From assembly GCF_029242675.1 (NCBI RefSeq), contig NZ_JAQWTM010000035.1:1-38188 (forward strand): a stretch of 38,188 bases of DNA, written 5' to 3'. Position numbers and translations under genes: made by a program. The notes beneath the pieces are model-generated. The model did not search any database, was not told the DNA's origin, and worked only from the letters and a program-made list of their open reading frames with translations. Of this stretch, positions 27,047-36,118 are shown piece after piece; positions within the stretch are counted from its first letter, which is position 1, and each line of letters starts with the position of its first letter. The stretch is from Flavobacterium sp. GTDB taxonomy: Bacteria > Bacteroidota > Bacteroidia > Flavobacteriales > Flavobacteriaceae.

Positions 27047-28162
27047 ATGAAAAATATAATTCTTAGCTTCTTTACCTGCTGCGTCCTTGGTTGTACTGCT
27101 CAAGTAAAACTAAATGATATTCCGCTTACTACGGCGCCTTTAAATTATACACTGGAAACGGTAGTCGATGGGATTCCGATTCCGTGGGGAATGGCTTTTT
27201 TACCCGATGGCTCTTTTTTAGTAACTGAAAAAAGCGGTGTTTTGTACCATGTAACTAATGGCAAAAAAACCGAGGTTAAAAATGTACCGGAAGTCTACAA
27301 TCGTGGACAAGGTGGTTTATTGGATATTGTTTTACATCCTGATTACTCTAAAAACGGATGGATTTACATTAGCTACGCTTCTACCGAAGGAGAAGGCACG
27401 GGTGGAAACACCAAAATTATTCGCGCGAAACTAGAGAATGAAAGTTTAACATCAATCGAGTCTATTTACAAATGTGGTCCTAACACCACCAAAGGGCAAC
27501 ATTTTGGATCCCGAATTGTTTTTGACAATGCCGGTTATTTATTTTTCTCAGCAGGAGAGCGTGGTGCTCACTTTGTGAACCCGCAGGACCTTACCCGCGA
27601 CAACGGAAAAATTTACCGCCTCAACGCTGATGGCAGCATCCCAAAAGACAATCCCTTTGTAGGTATGGCTAATGCCAAAGAAGCAATTTACACCTATGGA
27701 AATCGAAATCCACAAGGAATGACGAAGCATCCTATAACAGGAGCGATCTGGGAACACGAACACGGACCGCAAGGGGGTGACGAAATCAATATTGTTAAAA
27801 AAGGAGCCAATTACGGCTGGCCTGTGGTTACTTACGGCATCGATTACGACAATACCATCATTAGTAGTATCCAACAAAAAGAGGGAATTCAAGATCCTGA
27901 ATACTACTGGGCGCCTTCTATCGCTCCAAGCGGAATGGCTTTTATAAGCAGTGACATTTACCCTAACTGGAAAGGGAATTTACTCGTAGGTTCTTTAAAA
28001 TTTCAATATGTAGAAATGCTGACTTTTACCGGTGATAAAATTACTGGACGCCAAAAAATCGCTACTGATGTAGGACGCTTGCGTAACATTATGCAAGGAC
28101 CGGACGGCTACATATATTTGGGTGTGGAAGGAAAAGGAATTCTAAAAATAATACCAAACTAA
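27047..28162 (+). CDS. PQQ-dependent aldose sugar dehydrogenase (GSDH family)
   Basis: This periplasmic enzyme oxidises aldoses to lactones with PQQ as cofactor. Seen: a lipoprotein-like signal peptide (CVLGC), then a six-bladed propeller with family motifs IPWGMAFLPDG, RGQGGLLDIVLHPDY (catalytic-region His), GQHFGSRIVFD, YGNRNPQGM, WEHEHGPQGGDE and IAPSGMAF. The 371-aa length fits the soluble YliI-type group. It is followed after one base by a cytochrome c gene, which would accept the electrons. No PQQ synthesis genes are in the window, so cofactor uptake is plausible (see the convergent receptor). Confidence 0.92.
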   Translation: MKNIILSFFTCCVLGCTAQVKLNDIPLTTAPLNYTLETVVDGIPIPWGMAFLPDGSFLVTEKSGVLYHVTNGKKTEVKNVPEVYNRGQGGLLDIVLHPDYSKNGWIYISYASTEGEGTGGNTKIIRAKLENESLTSIESIYKCGPNTTKGQHFGSRIVFDNAGYLFFSAGERGAHFVNPQDLTRDNGKIYRLNADGSIPKDNPFVGMANAKEAIYTYGNRNPQGMTKHPITGAIWEHEHGPQGGDEINIVKKGANYGWPVVTYGIDYDNTIISSIQQKEGIQDPEYYWAPSIAPSGMAFISSDIYPNWKGNLLVGSLKFQYVEMLTFTGDKITGRQKIATDVGRLRNIMQGPDGYIYLGVEGKGILKIIPN

Positions 28163-28163
28163 A

Positions 28164-28628
28164 ATGATACTATCAAAAACAACACTGGCGCTATTGGTTA
28201 TGGCTTCAACTGCTTTTACTTTTCTTAGCCGTCACACTACTACTACCGTTACTACCGATTATATCCCTTTTTTGGTAAAAACCGACCAACAAACCGACTT
28301 GCAAAAAAGCATCGCTGCCGGTAAGGAGGTCTATGCCGATTTTTGCATGCAGTGCCACCAAGCAACTGGAAAAGGCAGTGGCACTAGTTTTCCGCCTCTT
28401 GACGGATCCGATTGGCTCAAAAACAAACGAACGGAAAGCATTCATGCTGTCAAATACGGTCAAAAAGGAGCGATTACAGTTAACGGAAAAAAATTCAACA
28501 GCATGATGCCCTCCATGGGATTAAGTGACGAAGAAGTCGCTGATGTGATGAATTACATTATGAATAGCTGGACCAACAAACAGTCTAAAATGGTTACTGC
28601 AAAAGAGGTAGCTCTAGTCAAAAAATAA
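28164..28628 (+). CDS. Periplasmic class I cytochrome c
   Basis: This is a monoheme electron carrier of 154 aa. Seen: an N-terminal export signal, the heme-binding CMQCH (C61, C64, H65), and MMPSMGLSDEEVADVMNYI, which supplies the Met axial ligand (about 114-118). It starts one base after the dehydrogenase stop codon, so the two are co-translated. It probably passes electrons from the PQQ enzyme to the respiratory chain. Confidence 0.93.
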   Translation: MILSKTTLALLVMASTAFTFLSRHTTTTVTTDYIPFLVKTDQQTDLQKSIAAGKEVYADFCMQCHQATGKGSGTSFPPLDGSDWLKNKRTESIHAVKYGQKGAITVNGKKFNSMMPSMGLSDEEVADVMNYIMNSWTNKQSKMVTAKEVALVKK

Positions 28629-28641
28629 AGTAATACACCTA

Positions 28642-30720
28642 TCAAAAAAGATAATTAACAGCGAAACCTCCGTAGTAATTGCGGGGGTTTCCTGGATAAT
28701 AGGCTCGCGGTTGCGCGGTTCCAAAACCTACCGCATTAGGTACAATACTCGCAGCATAACGGGCATCCGTCAGGTTGTTTACTCCTGCGCTTAGCGTCGC
28801 TTTTATGCTTTTTAAAATAGTAAAAGCGTAGCTTGTTTTACAATCAACTAGCCTGTAAGCCGAAGTAAATTTTGAGTTTTGATCGTTGATGGGGATTTTA
28901 CCGATACCTAAATAGGATGTACTAAAACTAAAACCTGAGTTTGAAACGGCATCTAGTGCAAAATTCCATTGTGTATTAGGCACTCCCGTTAATTTATTTC
29001 CAGAATAATCCTTTGCATCATCTACAAAATCCTTGAATCTAAAATGGTTTATTGCTGCCGAAAAATTCGTGCTTAGCTCCCAATTATTGCTTTTTATCCA
29101 CTTGTAATTGAGTTGTGCTTCGAGTCCTACATGGGAACTTGAGCCGGCGTTAATACCAATATATTGATCCTCGGCCGTTCGTCTAGCGACTAATAAATTT
29201 GTGATTTGCGTACTAAAAAAACTAATCTCGGTATGCAGCTTGTTGCCTAAAGTAGTTCCTTTCCAGCCCAATTCATAATTCCACCCAATCTCTGGTTGCA
29301 AGTTCGTATTAATTTGTCCCGTTGGCGTTAGCGTTTCAGCTACTGTTGGCGTCGAAAACCCTTTACTTACCGCTGCAAAAAGAGTTTGATTTTTGGTAAA
29401 ACTATAGGAAAGCCCTGCACGCGGTGACAAAATGGTTCCAAAACTATATTGTAACGCAGGTGCTGTACCACTACTAAAAAGGTCCTCCAAGGCATAATGC
29501 GTCGTGTTCAAAGCCAATCCGGCTTCCAAATGCCAGTTGGTCGAAAGCGAAAAATCCATTTGAGCAAAGTAATTCTGGTAGTTGCTATTTTGTTTTTTAG
29601 TGCTAAACTCGGCTCCTTGCACGCTGCCTTGATTGGGTTGCGTGAGGTATAGGTTTCTAAATAGCAAAAAGCGATAGGTGTCAAATGCCATTTCAGTCCC
29701 GACACTCATCTCAAACGGAACCGCCAAAAAAGTATTTTTATAATTCAAACTAGAACGTATCCCCATCGAAGCGGATTGATCGTCAAGAATATCGAAAGGT
29801 CGTGGTTCAAATGCTTTTTTATAATTACCAAAGACCGCAGCTTTCAACGTCCAATGATTTCCTAATTCCTGATCGTAACCAACTCCTACCAATACTTTGT
29901 CATAGGATTCAAACCCTTGGGCCGCCAACCAATTAGCTGCTGCTTTTTGTGGATTGGTTGTAAAATCCGTTTCGTTGATTGAACTTGGAATAAACGCTTT
30001 GAGTTGAGTGTAAACCGCTAAAAAACTAAGCGTCGCGCTTGTTGTAATTTGCTTTTTGGCCTGCAAATGCAGTGATTTTCGGTCATAGGAGGAATTTTGG
30101 CGAAAGCCGTCACTTTGCAAATGGCTGTAATTAACATATCCATTGGCGCTTTCTTGAGCGTACCCACCCGAGAAACTCTGCTTCAAAAGTCCGAAGCTTC
30201 CATACGTACTGTTGGATTTTACAAACGATTTTTGATTACCTCCCAGATTGGTTAAAAGGTGGATAATTCCGCCTAATCCCGCACCAAAGCTAGTCGCATT
30301 AGGACCTTTTATAATTTGGATGGAACCAATGGTCTCTAGATCGATATCTTCGATGGTTGATTCCCCTTCGGCAGTAGTCAGCGGAATGTTATCTAAATAA
30401 GTTTTGATTCGGGTGGTCCCAAAAGGTGTTCGCGCACCCATACCGCGAATGGTTATTCGGTTGGTGTTTAGCGCACCCTGTTGCATGTACACGCCGGGAA
30501 TTTTATTTAAAACTGGTGTAAGAATGGCGCCGTCATTAGTATTGATGGCGACTTTATCAATAACCGCTATGGATGCTGCAGCCACCTGCAATCGCGTAGC
30601 AATAGGTGCTGCACTAATTTTTATTTCTGATAAGGCCGTGGTGTCTTTTTGGGCTTGACCCATGCTAGAACAAGCGCAAAGGAGCAAGGTGAAAAGGGTC
30701 GCGTATTTAAGTGAAAACAC
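28642..30720 (-). CDS. TonB-dependent receptor, FecA/YncD-like (possible PQQ importer)
   Basis: This is an outer-membrane transporter of 692 aa. Seen: an export signal (YATLFTLLLCACSSMGQAQ), no carboxypeptidase-like domain, a plug (about 45-160) with GVYMQQGALNTNRITIRGMG, TRIKTYLDNIPLT and IQIIKGPNATSFGAGLGG, then a barrel ending YYGGFAVNYLF. The start is GTG at 30720; no in-frame ATG gives the signal peptide. It converges on the PQQ-dehydrogenase/cytochrome pair with 13 bp between stops. E. coli PqqU (YncD) is a TonB-dependent PQQ receptor of similar size, so PQQ uptake is a reasonable guess from context, not proven by sequence. Confidence 0.9.
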   Translation of the reverse strand: MFSLKYATLFTLLLCACSSMGQAQKDTTALSEIKISAAPIATRLQVAAASIAVIDKVAINTNDGAILTPVLNKIPGVYMQQGALNTNRITIRGMGARTPFGTTRIKTYLDNIPLTTAEGESTIEDIDLETIGSIQIIKGPNATSFGAGLGGIIHLLTNLGGNQKSFVKSNSTYGSFGLLKQSFSGGYAQESANGYVNYSHLQSDGFRQNSSYDRKSLHLQAKKQITTSATLSFLAVYTQLKAFIPSSINETDFTTNPQKAAANWLAAQGFESYDKVLVGVGYDQELGNHWTLKAAVFGNYKKAFEPRPFDILDDQSASMGIRSSLNYKNTFLAVPFEMSVGTEMAFDTYRFLLFRNLYLTQPNQGSVQGAEFSTKKQNSNYQNYFAQMDFSLSTNWHLEAGLALNTTHYALEDLFSSGTAPALQYSFGTILSPRAGLSYSFTKNQTLFAAVSKGFSTPTVAETLTPTGQINTNLQPEIGWNYELGWKGTTLGNKLHTEISFFSTQITNLLVARRTAEDQYIGINAGSSSHVGLEAQLNYKWIKSNNWELSTNFSAAINHFRFKDFVDDAKDYSGNKLTGVPNTQWNFALDAVSNSGFSFSTSYLGIGKIPINDQNSKFTSAYRLVDCKTSYAFTILKSIKATLSAGVNNLTDARYAASIVPNAVGFGTAQPRAYYPGNPRNYYGGFAVNYLF

Positions 30721-30842
30721 AGTCTTGTTTTTATCGGGATTAACGGATTAAAAATAGGCTTTTAATCTGTATTTATCAACTCGCAAACAGACTTCCTTCG
30801 GACTCCTTTTTAGGTACTAGAAAACCATTTGTCTTAAAAAAA

Positions 30843-30882
30843 AATAGCAAAAAAAAAGCGAATCAACTAAAGGATTCGCTTT
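30843..30882 (-). terminator. Intrinsic terminator at the end of the envelope cluster
   Basis: On the minus strand AAAGCGAATC / GATTCGCTTT (10 bp) is followed by a long T-run. It lies about 20 bp after the stop of the EnvC-like gene and marks the end of the operon. Confidence 0.88.
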
Positions 30883-30903
30883 CTATATACTCTTTCTACT
30901 GTT

Positions 30904-32190
30904 TTATTTTGGTGACAACCAAGGTTGCGGATTGGTGTACACTGTGTTTTGAGACAATAAGAATTTGATCACTGTTTTACCAGTATCTCCATTGGTTCGC
31001 ACTCTACCTATCGTTTGCTTACCACTCACTTTTTCTCCTTGACTAACCGATACCGAACTAAGGTTTTGGTAGACCGTAAAGAAATCTCCGTGTTGTATGA
31101 CTACCGCTTTGTTTATTGGTGACAACACGATTACACTCGCTACTTCACCGCTAAAAACGGCTCTAGCGCTTGCACCTTCATTAGTTGTGATTTCGACTCC
31201 ACTGTTGTGAATAACTAAAGTGCTGTAAATAGGATGTGCTTGATCTCCATACCCTAGGGAAATAAATCCTTTTTCAACGGGCCATGGCAAGCTTCCTCTA
31301 TTGGCTCTAAAATTATCAGCTACAATTTTTGACTCCGGTGTTAACTCGATTCTAGAAGACGAAACGGGTGCTTTGGCGGCTTTGGCAGCGACTTCCTTAG
31401 GTGTGTCATTGGATTTAGAAGCCAGGGCTTGTGCTTTGGCTCTTTCTAGCGCCGCTTTTCTGTTCGCTTCGGCGATTGCCTCTCTAATTAAACGGTCAAT
31501 TTGTTTGTCGATCGATTTGGATTCTCTTTGCTTTTTGCGAATGTCAGATACGATTCGGTTTTTATCTTTCTTAATTGAATTTACCAATTGTTCTTGAATT
31601 TGCTTCTCTTTGACAAGAGCAACACGTTCTTTCTCATTCTCAACCAATAGTTTTTTCTTTGCTACTTTTTGAACGTTTAATTTGGCATTGAAGTCAACAA
31701 GTTCTACTGATTTCGCATTAATTTCAATACCTTGGTTTTTTCTAAAACTGGTATATTGTTTTAAATATTGCGCGCGCTTGTATGCCTGCAAGAAATTTTC
31801 AGACGATAAAATAAACATGGCCCTACTTTGTTCTGATCGGCTTTTATACGATTTCACAATCATCTTAGCGTAATCTTCTTTCAGGATTTTTAGTTCCTTG
31901 TTGAGTTTATTAATCTTCATTTGATTAATATACATATCATTGGCCAAAAGCTTCATTTGCTTTTCGGTTGTATTGATCAAGGTTTCTTTAAGGCGAATTT
32001 TATTTTTTTGGATCAAGAAAACGTTCATTGCTGATTTCTCCTTCGACTTTACGTTAAGCAGCATCTTTTCGTTTTCTCTAATCTCTTTTTGTATTTCAGC
32101 TTTACGTTGTTCTAACTTTTCTTGTTGCGACTGGCTCCATGACAGGGAAGTCAGACAGATAAATAGTAGGCTTAGGAGAAATTTTTGCAT
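30904..32190 (-). CDS. EnvC-like murein hydrolase activator (coiled coil plus degenerate LytM/M23)
   Basis: This is a periplasmic protein of 428 aa expected to act in cell-wall splitting. Seen: a signal peptide (LLFICLTSLSWSQ), a long coiled coil (about 20-265, rich in Lys, Glu and Gln), and a C-terminal LytM/M23 fold (about 300-428, with GFISLGYGDQAHPIY and AVVIQHGDFFTVYQNLSSV). The zinc site appears broken: the HxGxD motif reads H328-NSGVE and the HLHFE motif reads VIKFLL. As in EnvC, it is probably an activator of amidases, not an enzyme. It lies 23 bp after the DUF4292 gene. Confidence 0.9.
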   Translation of the reverse strand: MQKFLLSLLFICLTSLSWSQSQQEKLEQRKAEIQKEIRENEKMLLNVKSKEKSAMNVFLIQKNKIRLKETLINTTEKQMKLLANDMYINQMKINKLNKELKILKEDYAKMIVKSYKSRSEQSRAMFILSSENFLQAYKRAQYLKQYTSFRKNQGIEINAKSVELVDFNAKLNVQKVAKKKLLVENEKERVALVKEKQIQEQLVNSIKKDKNRIVSDIRKKQRESKSIDKQIDRLIREAIAEANRKAALERAKAQALASKSNDTPKEVAAKAAKAPVSSSRIELTPESKIVADNFRANRGSLPWPVEKGFISLGYGDQAHPIYSTLVIHNSGVEITTNEGASARAVFSGEVASVIVLSPINKAVVIQHGDFFTVYQNLSSVSVSQGEKVSGKQTIGRVRTNGDTGKTVIKFLLSQNTVYTNPQPWLSPK

Positions 32191-32213
32191 CTTAAAAAAA
32201 TATTTTCGCGAAT

Positions 32214-33017
32214 TTACTTAATTATAATTCGATTATAACCATTTGGAACACTATAAGGAAAAGAAAGTTCTTCATTAAAGGTAATGGTTGTGTACTCTAA
32301 ATTAATTTCAGACTTTCCTTTGGGCTGAAATGTTTTGATATTCACATTAGCAGGCATTGTAGCTTCTGGAAACACTTTGGTGTCAGCGTATGCGACTTGA
32401 ATCATGCGAGACTCCGCAGTTTGCTTGATTTCTTGCTTGTTTACCGTAAAATCAGCTCCATTAAGGTAAAATGTTTTCTTGGTATTTCCTGTTTTTGCAT
32501 CGTCTAAGCGGTACAATTGATCAACCAATGCTTCTGTGTATTTTCCTTTTTTTAAATCGTCAAGTGCTTCCCCTACTAAAAGATTTTGGATCTTATTGTA
32601 ATCCAAGTCGGTTCCTAACCACTTACTTAAAGCACTAAAATCGCCTTCGAAATAGGTTCCTTTTATTTTTTCGTAATAGCTTACTGATGTTGGAGTAATC
32701 GAAGCTTTTGCCATGGTAATCCCTAGAAAACGGATACTCACTAAAATTTGCTCGTCTTTTTTGATCTTAATTTCAGCCGTTACGTTTTGTGTTTGCTTAT
32801 CATCTGCATACTTGGCATTTGCTCTAATATATACCGATGAATAATTGCTTTTGATATTGTAGTGGTTGGCTATGATTTTAGAAGCTTTCATTTCGTCTAC
32901 TGGCTCGGTAGCGATGGCTGTGGGAATTGCTTTGTCCTTAGCTTTACAAGACACCAGCGAAACGGAGCTAATACCCGCAATGCAAAGCATCACTATAGTT
33001 CTTGAAAATAGATTCAT
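32214..33017 (-). CDS. DUF4292 lipoprotein
   Basis: This is a 267-aa lipoprotein with lipobox SLVSC. The body is beta-rich with a LolA/LolB-like look (VSIRFLGITMAKASITPTSV, SYYEKIKGTYFEGDFS, EINLEYTTITFNEELSFPY), which is the DUF4292 pattern. It starts one base after the TPR gene and precedes the EnvC-like gene in a tight operon. A role in outer-membrane lipid or lipoprotein handling is an inference from fold resemblance only. Confidence 0.88.
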   Translation of the reverse strand: MNLFSRTIVMLCIAGISSVSLVSCKAKDKAIPTAIATEPVDEMKASKIIANHYNIKSNYSSVYIRANAKYADDKQTQNVTAEIKIKKDEQILVSIRFLGITMAKASITPTSVSYYEKIKGTYFEGDFSALSKWLGTDLDYNKIQNLLVGEALDDLKKGKYTEALVDQLYRLDDAKTGNTKKTFYLNGADFTVNKQEIKQTAESRMIQVAYADTKVFPEATMPANVNIKTFQPKGKSEINLEYTTITFNEELSFPYSVPNGYNRIIIK

Positions 33018-33018
33018 T

Positions 33019-34368
33019 TTAATTTTTTTGTTTTAATAATTGATTGGCTTTGCCGAAATAAAATTCTTTTTTCTTGACATCACCGAGTCCATTATAGGCT
33101 TCTCCTAACTGAATATAAAAATTGGCCTCTAATGGTATATCCTCTACTACATAATCCATGCCCATTTCTAAAACGTCTTTTCCTTTTTTAAATTGCTTTA
33201 GCTGATTAAATCCTAAACCTGCATAAAAATAAAACTGTGGTTGCGCAGGAAACAACTCTAAAAGTTCATTCGATTTTTTGACTACAGCGTCAAATTGACC
33301 AAGCTCTGTATGCGCTTGAAGCAAAAGCAAATTGGTTTCGATATCAACTGTTTTGCTTTTTTCATTGGCCAAGTCGTAAAACCGAATCGCTTCTTTGTAG
33401 TTCTTTTTATTTTGGTGGTACTTCCCTATTTCCTTAGCCACATTTACATTGGGATCAGAGTCAAAATAACGCACGGCCTTTTCGACATCAGGCATGTATT
33501 GCTGATTGGCATACGCATAAATCAAGAATTCATTTAAAATCCTATGCTTGATTTTATTGTCGATTTTGGGACTTGCCAAAACTGTGTTCATTGCCGTTAC
33601 TGCCTTTGCACCGTCATTTTTGTCTAAATAAAACTTGAACAAACTCACCTGCGCCCAGACCGAAGTGGGAATGGCTTTTTCTAGTTTTTGTGCTGTTTCC
33701 AACACTTTATCAATCGCGTCATTTTTTGAGTAATAATAAATCAGCGAAATATAGTTCGACTCCTCTTGCGGGAATTTACTAATTTGCTGCAGCAAATTGG
33801 CGATTTCAGCATTTTGATATTTTCCTTGAGAGAGGATTTGTAGCTTGTAGGATTCCCTACGATCTGATTTCCCTACGGTTTCATTGAGCTCATTAATTAA
33901 ATCTAGCGCCGCATCAAATTGTCCCGTGTTCATGTAGAGTGATGTTAAATCCTCTTTGAATTTAGGGTCAAATGTAATGAGCTTATCGATGGTTTTTATA
34001 GCACCTTGGTAGTCCTTAGTAGCATAATTAACATCATACATCCCAATCCAAAACCATTTGTTAGTAGGGTCAATTTCGCTTGCTTTTTGAAAAGAAGTAA
34101 ATGCATTGCGGTAGTCCTTTTGAGCCAGATAGTTTTTACCTAATTCAAAATAAAGCACAGCGTTTTGCGGTTCTAATTTTAAGCATTGCTGCAATGAAAC
34201 GATCGCTTTGTCGTAGTTTTCAATTCCTTTTTGCTTGAGTGCTTCATAAAAATAATCTTGAAATTTGTCGGCATTGGTTTTCGTTTCTACTGCCTCTGGT
34301 TGTGCCCATAGCGCAGCAGCATTGCATAGCAAAACAAAAAGTAAAACAACAAGCGATCTTTTTTTCAT
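33019..34368 (-). CDS. TPR-repeat periplasmic protein
   Basis: This 449-aa protein has a signal peptide (MKKRSLVVLLFVLLCNAAALWAQ) and then tetratricopeptide repeats across nearly the whole length, e.g. AVLYFELGKNYLAQKDYRNA, and a C-terminal EANFYIQLGEAYNGLGDVKK. No catalytic domain is seen. It lies in the middle of the envelope operon, 46 bp after the nucleotidyltransferase gene and one base before the DUF4292 gene. It is likely a scaffold for protein-protein contacts in envelope assembly. Confidence 0.9.
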   Translation of the reverse strand: MKKRSLVVLLFVLLCNAAALWAQPEAVETKTNADKFQDYFYEALKQKGIENYDKAIVSLQQCLKLEPQNAVLYFELGKNYLAQKDYRNAFTSFQKASEIDPTNKWFWIGMYDVNYATKDYQGAIKTIDKLITFDPKFKEDLTSLYMNTGQFDAALDLINELNETVGKSDRRESYKLQILSQGKYQNAEIANLLQQISKFPQEESNYISLIYYYSKNDAIDKVLETAQKLEKAIPTSVWAQVSLFKFYLDKNDGAKAVTAMNTVLASPKIDNKIKHRILNEFLIYAYANQQYMPDVEKAVRYFDSDPNVNVAKEIGKYHQNKKNYKEAIRFYDLANEKSKTVDIETNLLLLQAHTELGQFDAVVKKSNELLELFPAQPQFYFYAGLGFNQLKQFKKGKDVLEMGMDYVVEDIPLEANFYIQLGEAYNGLGDVKKKEFYFGKANQLLKQKN

Positions 34369-34414
34369 CCTATTTTTATAAATTTCTTGGCAACCAATTT
34401 GTGGAAGAGTAACG

Positions 34415-35431
34415 CTACTCTAAAACCGAATAATCACCAATATTAACGCTAGTAAACGCGCCATCAAAACGAGCATGATTCCCGATCATGGCGTTGTCTA
34501 AAGTCGCATTTTTTATAACTGAATTCGTCTGAATCAAACTGTTTTTTACTGTAGCATTTTCGACACGACATCCTTTTCCTAACGATACGTTAGGTCCCAC
34601 TGTTGCATTTACTAAAACTACATTTTCACCAATATAACAGGGTGGAATAATCGTTGCGTTTTCTAGTTGAACCGAATCAGCAACTAGTGGCGCTCCATCT
34701 TGATGTAAAAACCCAAGCATTCTGCTATTGGTCTCCACGGTTACCTCTTTGTTACCGCAATCCATCCATTCATCTACGCTACCGGTTTTAAAAACTTTAC
34801 CGTTAGCCATCATCGCTTTGATACCATCATTAATTTGGTATTCGCCACCATTTTGAATGTTGTTATCCAATACTTTTTGCAACTCCGTTTTTAAATCTCC
34901 TACTTCCTTGAAATAATAAATCCCGATAACGGCTAGGTCACTAACGAAAGTCGTTGGTTTTTCGACTAATTCAATAATGTCATTAGTAGCGTTCAATTTT
35001 ACCACACCAAAAGCTTCTGGTTGGTCTACTTGTTTTACCCAAATCACAGCATCGGCTTGTGAATCTAATTCAAAATCCGCTCTAATCAAAGTATCTGCGT
35101 AAGCGATAACTGCTGGACCCGATAAAGAATCTTGTGCACACATGATAGCGTGACCCGTTCCAAGAGGTTGGTCTTGTCTATAAATAGATGCTTTTGCACC
35201 CAAGCTTTTAGCCAAAGTCTCTAAATCAGCGACAACTTGCTCTCCAAAAAAAGCTTCGTCACCAAGAATAAAAGCTACTTCGGTTACGGGCTCTTTTAAG
35301 ATTTTAGCAATATCCTCTACCAAACGGTGTACGATTGATTTACCGGCTATAGGAATTAAAGGTTTTGGTATTGTTAAGGTATGTGGGCGAAGGCGAGATC
35401 CACGTCCTGCCATAGGTACTATTATTTTCAT
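34415..35431 (-). CDS. Sugar-phosphate nucleotidyltransferase with left-handed beta-helix
   Basis: This is a cytosolic enzyme that makes an NDP-sugar from NTP and sugar-1-phosphate. Seen: nucleotide-binding PMAGRGSRLRPHTLTIPKPL (7-26), QPLGTGHAI, YADTLI with the metal-binding Asp, EKPT and GGEYQINDGIKAM. A C-terminal hexapeptide helix (about 240-338) follows, with VENATVKNSLIQTNSVIKNA. It resembles RmlA or GlmU-type proteins, but the exact sugar and nucleotide are not readable. It supplies precursors next to a flippase gene, which fits surface polysaccharide synthesis. Confidence 0.9.
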   Translation of the reverse strand: MKIIVPMAGRGSRLRPHTLTIPKPLIPIAGKSIVHRLVEDIAKILKEPVTEVAFILGDEAFFGEQVVADLETLAKSLGAKASIYRQDQPLGTGHAIMCAQDSLSGPAVIAYADTLIRADFELDSQADAVIWVKQVDQPEAFGVVKLNATNDIIELVEKPTTFVSDLAVIGIYYFKEVGDLKTELQKVLDNNIQNGGEYQINDGIKAMMANGKVFKTGSVDEWMDCGNKEVTVETNSRMLGFLHQDGAPLVADSVQLENATIIPPCYIGENVVLVNATVGPNVSLGKGCRVENATVKNSLIQTNSVIKNATLDNAMIGNHARFDGAFTSVNIGDYSVLE

Positions 35432-35433
35432 AT

Positions 35434-35549
35434 AAGCCCCCTAACCCCGCCACGGCGGGGAACTACTACTAGGGGTGAGTAGGATTTAAATTTATATTAG
35501 CTTCTATTTGTAATTATCGGTTCCCCGCCGCGGCGGGGTAAGGGGGCTT
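35434..35549. repeat. GC-rich inverted repeat between dut and the nucleotidyltransferase
   Basis: Two 30-bp arms (35434-35463 and 35520-35549) match in inverse orientation with two mismatches and are separated by 56 AT-rich bp. Each arm has AAGCCCCCTAACCCCGCC at its outer end, and the inner block is itself near-palindromic (CCCCGCCGCGGCGGGG on the right). The right arm touches the dut stop codon and the left arm ends 3 bp from the next start codon. It is much richer in GC than the surroundings. Elements of this type are, as far as I know, common in Bacteroidetes intergenic DNA. Confidence 0.88.
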
Positions 35550-35983
35550 TATTTTACCCCCGTGCTACCAAATCCGCCCTCTCCTCTAGCGGTTTCGGAT
35601 AGTTCTTGTACTTCAATCCACTCAGCGCGATCGTGTTTAGCAATGATGAGTTGCGCTATTCGTTCACCGTTTTGGATCTCAAAAGCTTGATTGGATAAAT
35701 TTACTAAAATCACACCAATTTCCCCACGATAATCAGCATCAATAGTTCCCGGTGAATTAAGCACTGTGATTCCGTTTTTGAAAGCCAGGCCACTACGTGG
35801 TCGTACTTGCGCTTCGTATCCAATAGGTAATTCGATAAAAAGACCGGTTTTAATTATGGTTCTTTCTAGGGGTTGTAAGCTGATGCTTTCGGTAAGGTTA
35901 GCTCTTAAATCCATTCCTGCTGATGCTATGGTTTCATAGTGTGGCAAGGCATGTTGCGATTTATTGATGATGTTTACTTTCAT
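35549..35983 (-). CDS. dut: Deoxyuridine 5'-triphosphate nucleotidohydrolase (dUTPase)
   Basis: It hydrolyses dUTP to dUMP and pyrophosphate, keeping uracil out of DNA. All five trimeric dUTPase motifs are present: [34 protein letters not shown] and [10 protein letters not shown]. The 144-aa length is typical. It sits between the flippase and nucleotidyltransferase genes, separated from each by a repeat element. Confidence 0.97.
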   Translation of the reverse strand: MKVNIINKSQHALPHYETIASAGMDLRANLTESISLQPLERTIIKTGLFIELPIGYEAQVRPRSGLAFKNGITVLNSPGTIDADYRGEIGVILVNLSNQAFEIQNGERIAQLIIAKHDRAEWIEVQELSETARGEGGFGSTGVK

Positions 35984-36034
35984 AATAATGTGTTTGTTTT
36001 AAAGTACAATTTGTGAATGGTACTTCTGGTTTTT

Positions 36035-36118
36035 TAGCCCTGATAGTAGCGGCATCCTTTTTATTCGCCGCGGCGAATAAAAAGATACAGCGGATAGCAG
36101 GAAATAGCTCCTGAAAAA
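36035..36118 (-). repeat. Dispersed intergenic repeat, copy B (short form, 28-bp palindrome)
   Basis: On the minus strand it begins TTTTTCAGGAGCTATTTCCT directly after the flippase stop codon and ends CTACTATCAGGGCTA. The centre is a loop-less perfect palindrome made of CTTTTTATTCGCCG and its complement (36057-36084). Ends and stem base match copy A, but the stem tip is different and still perfectly paired. Confidence 0.8.
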
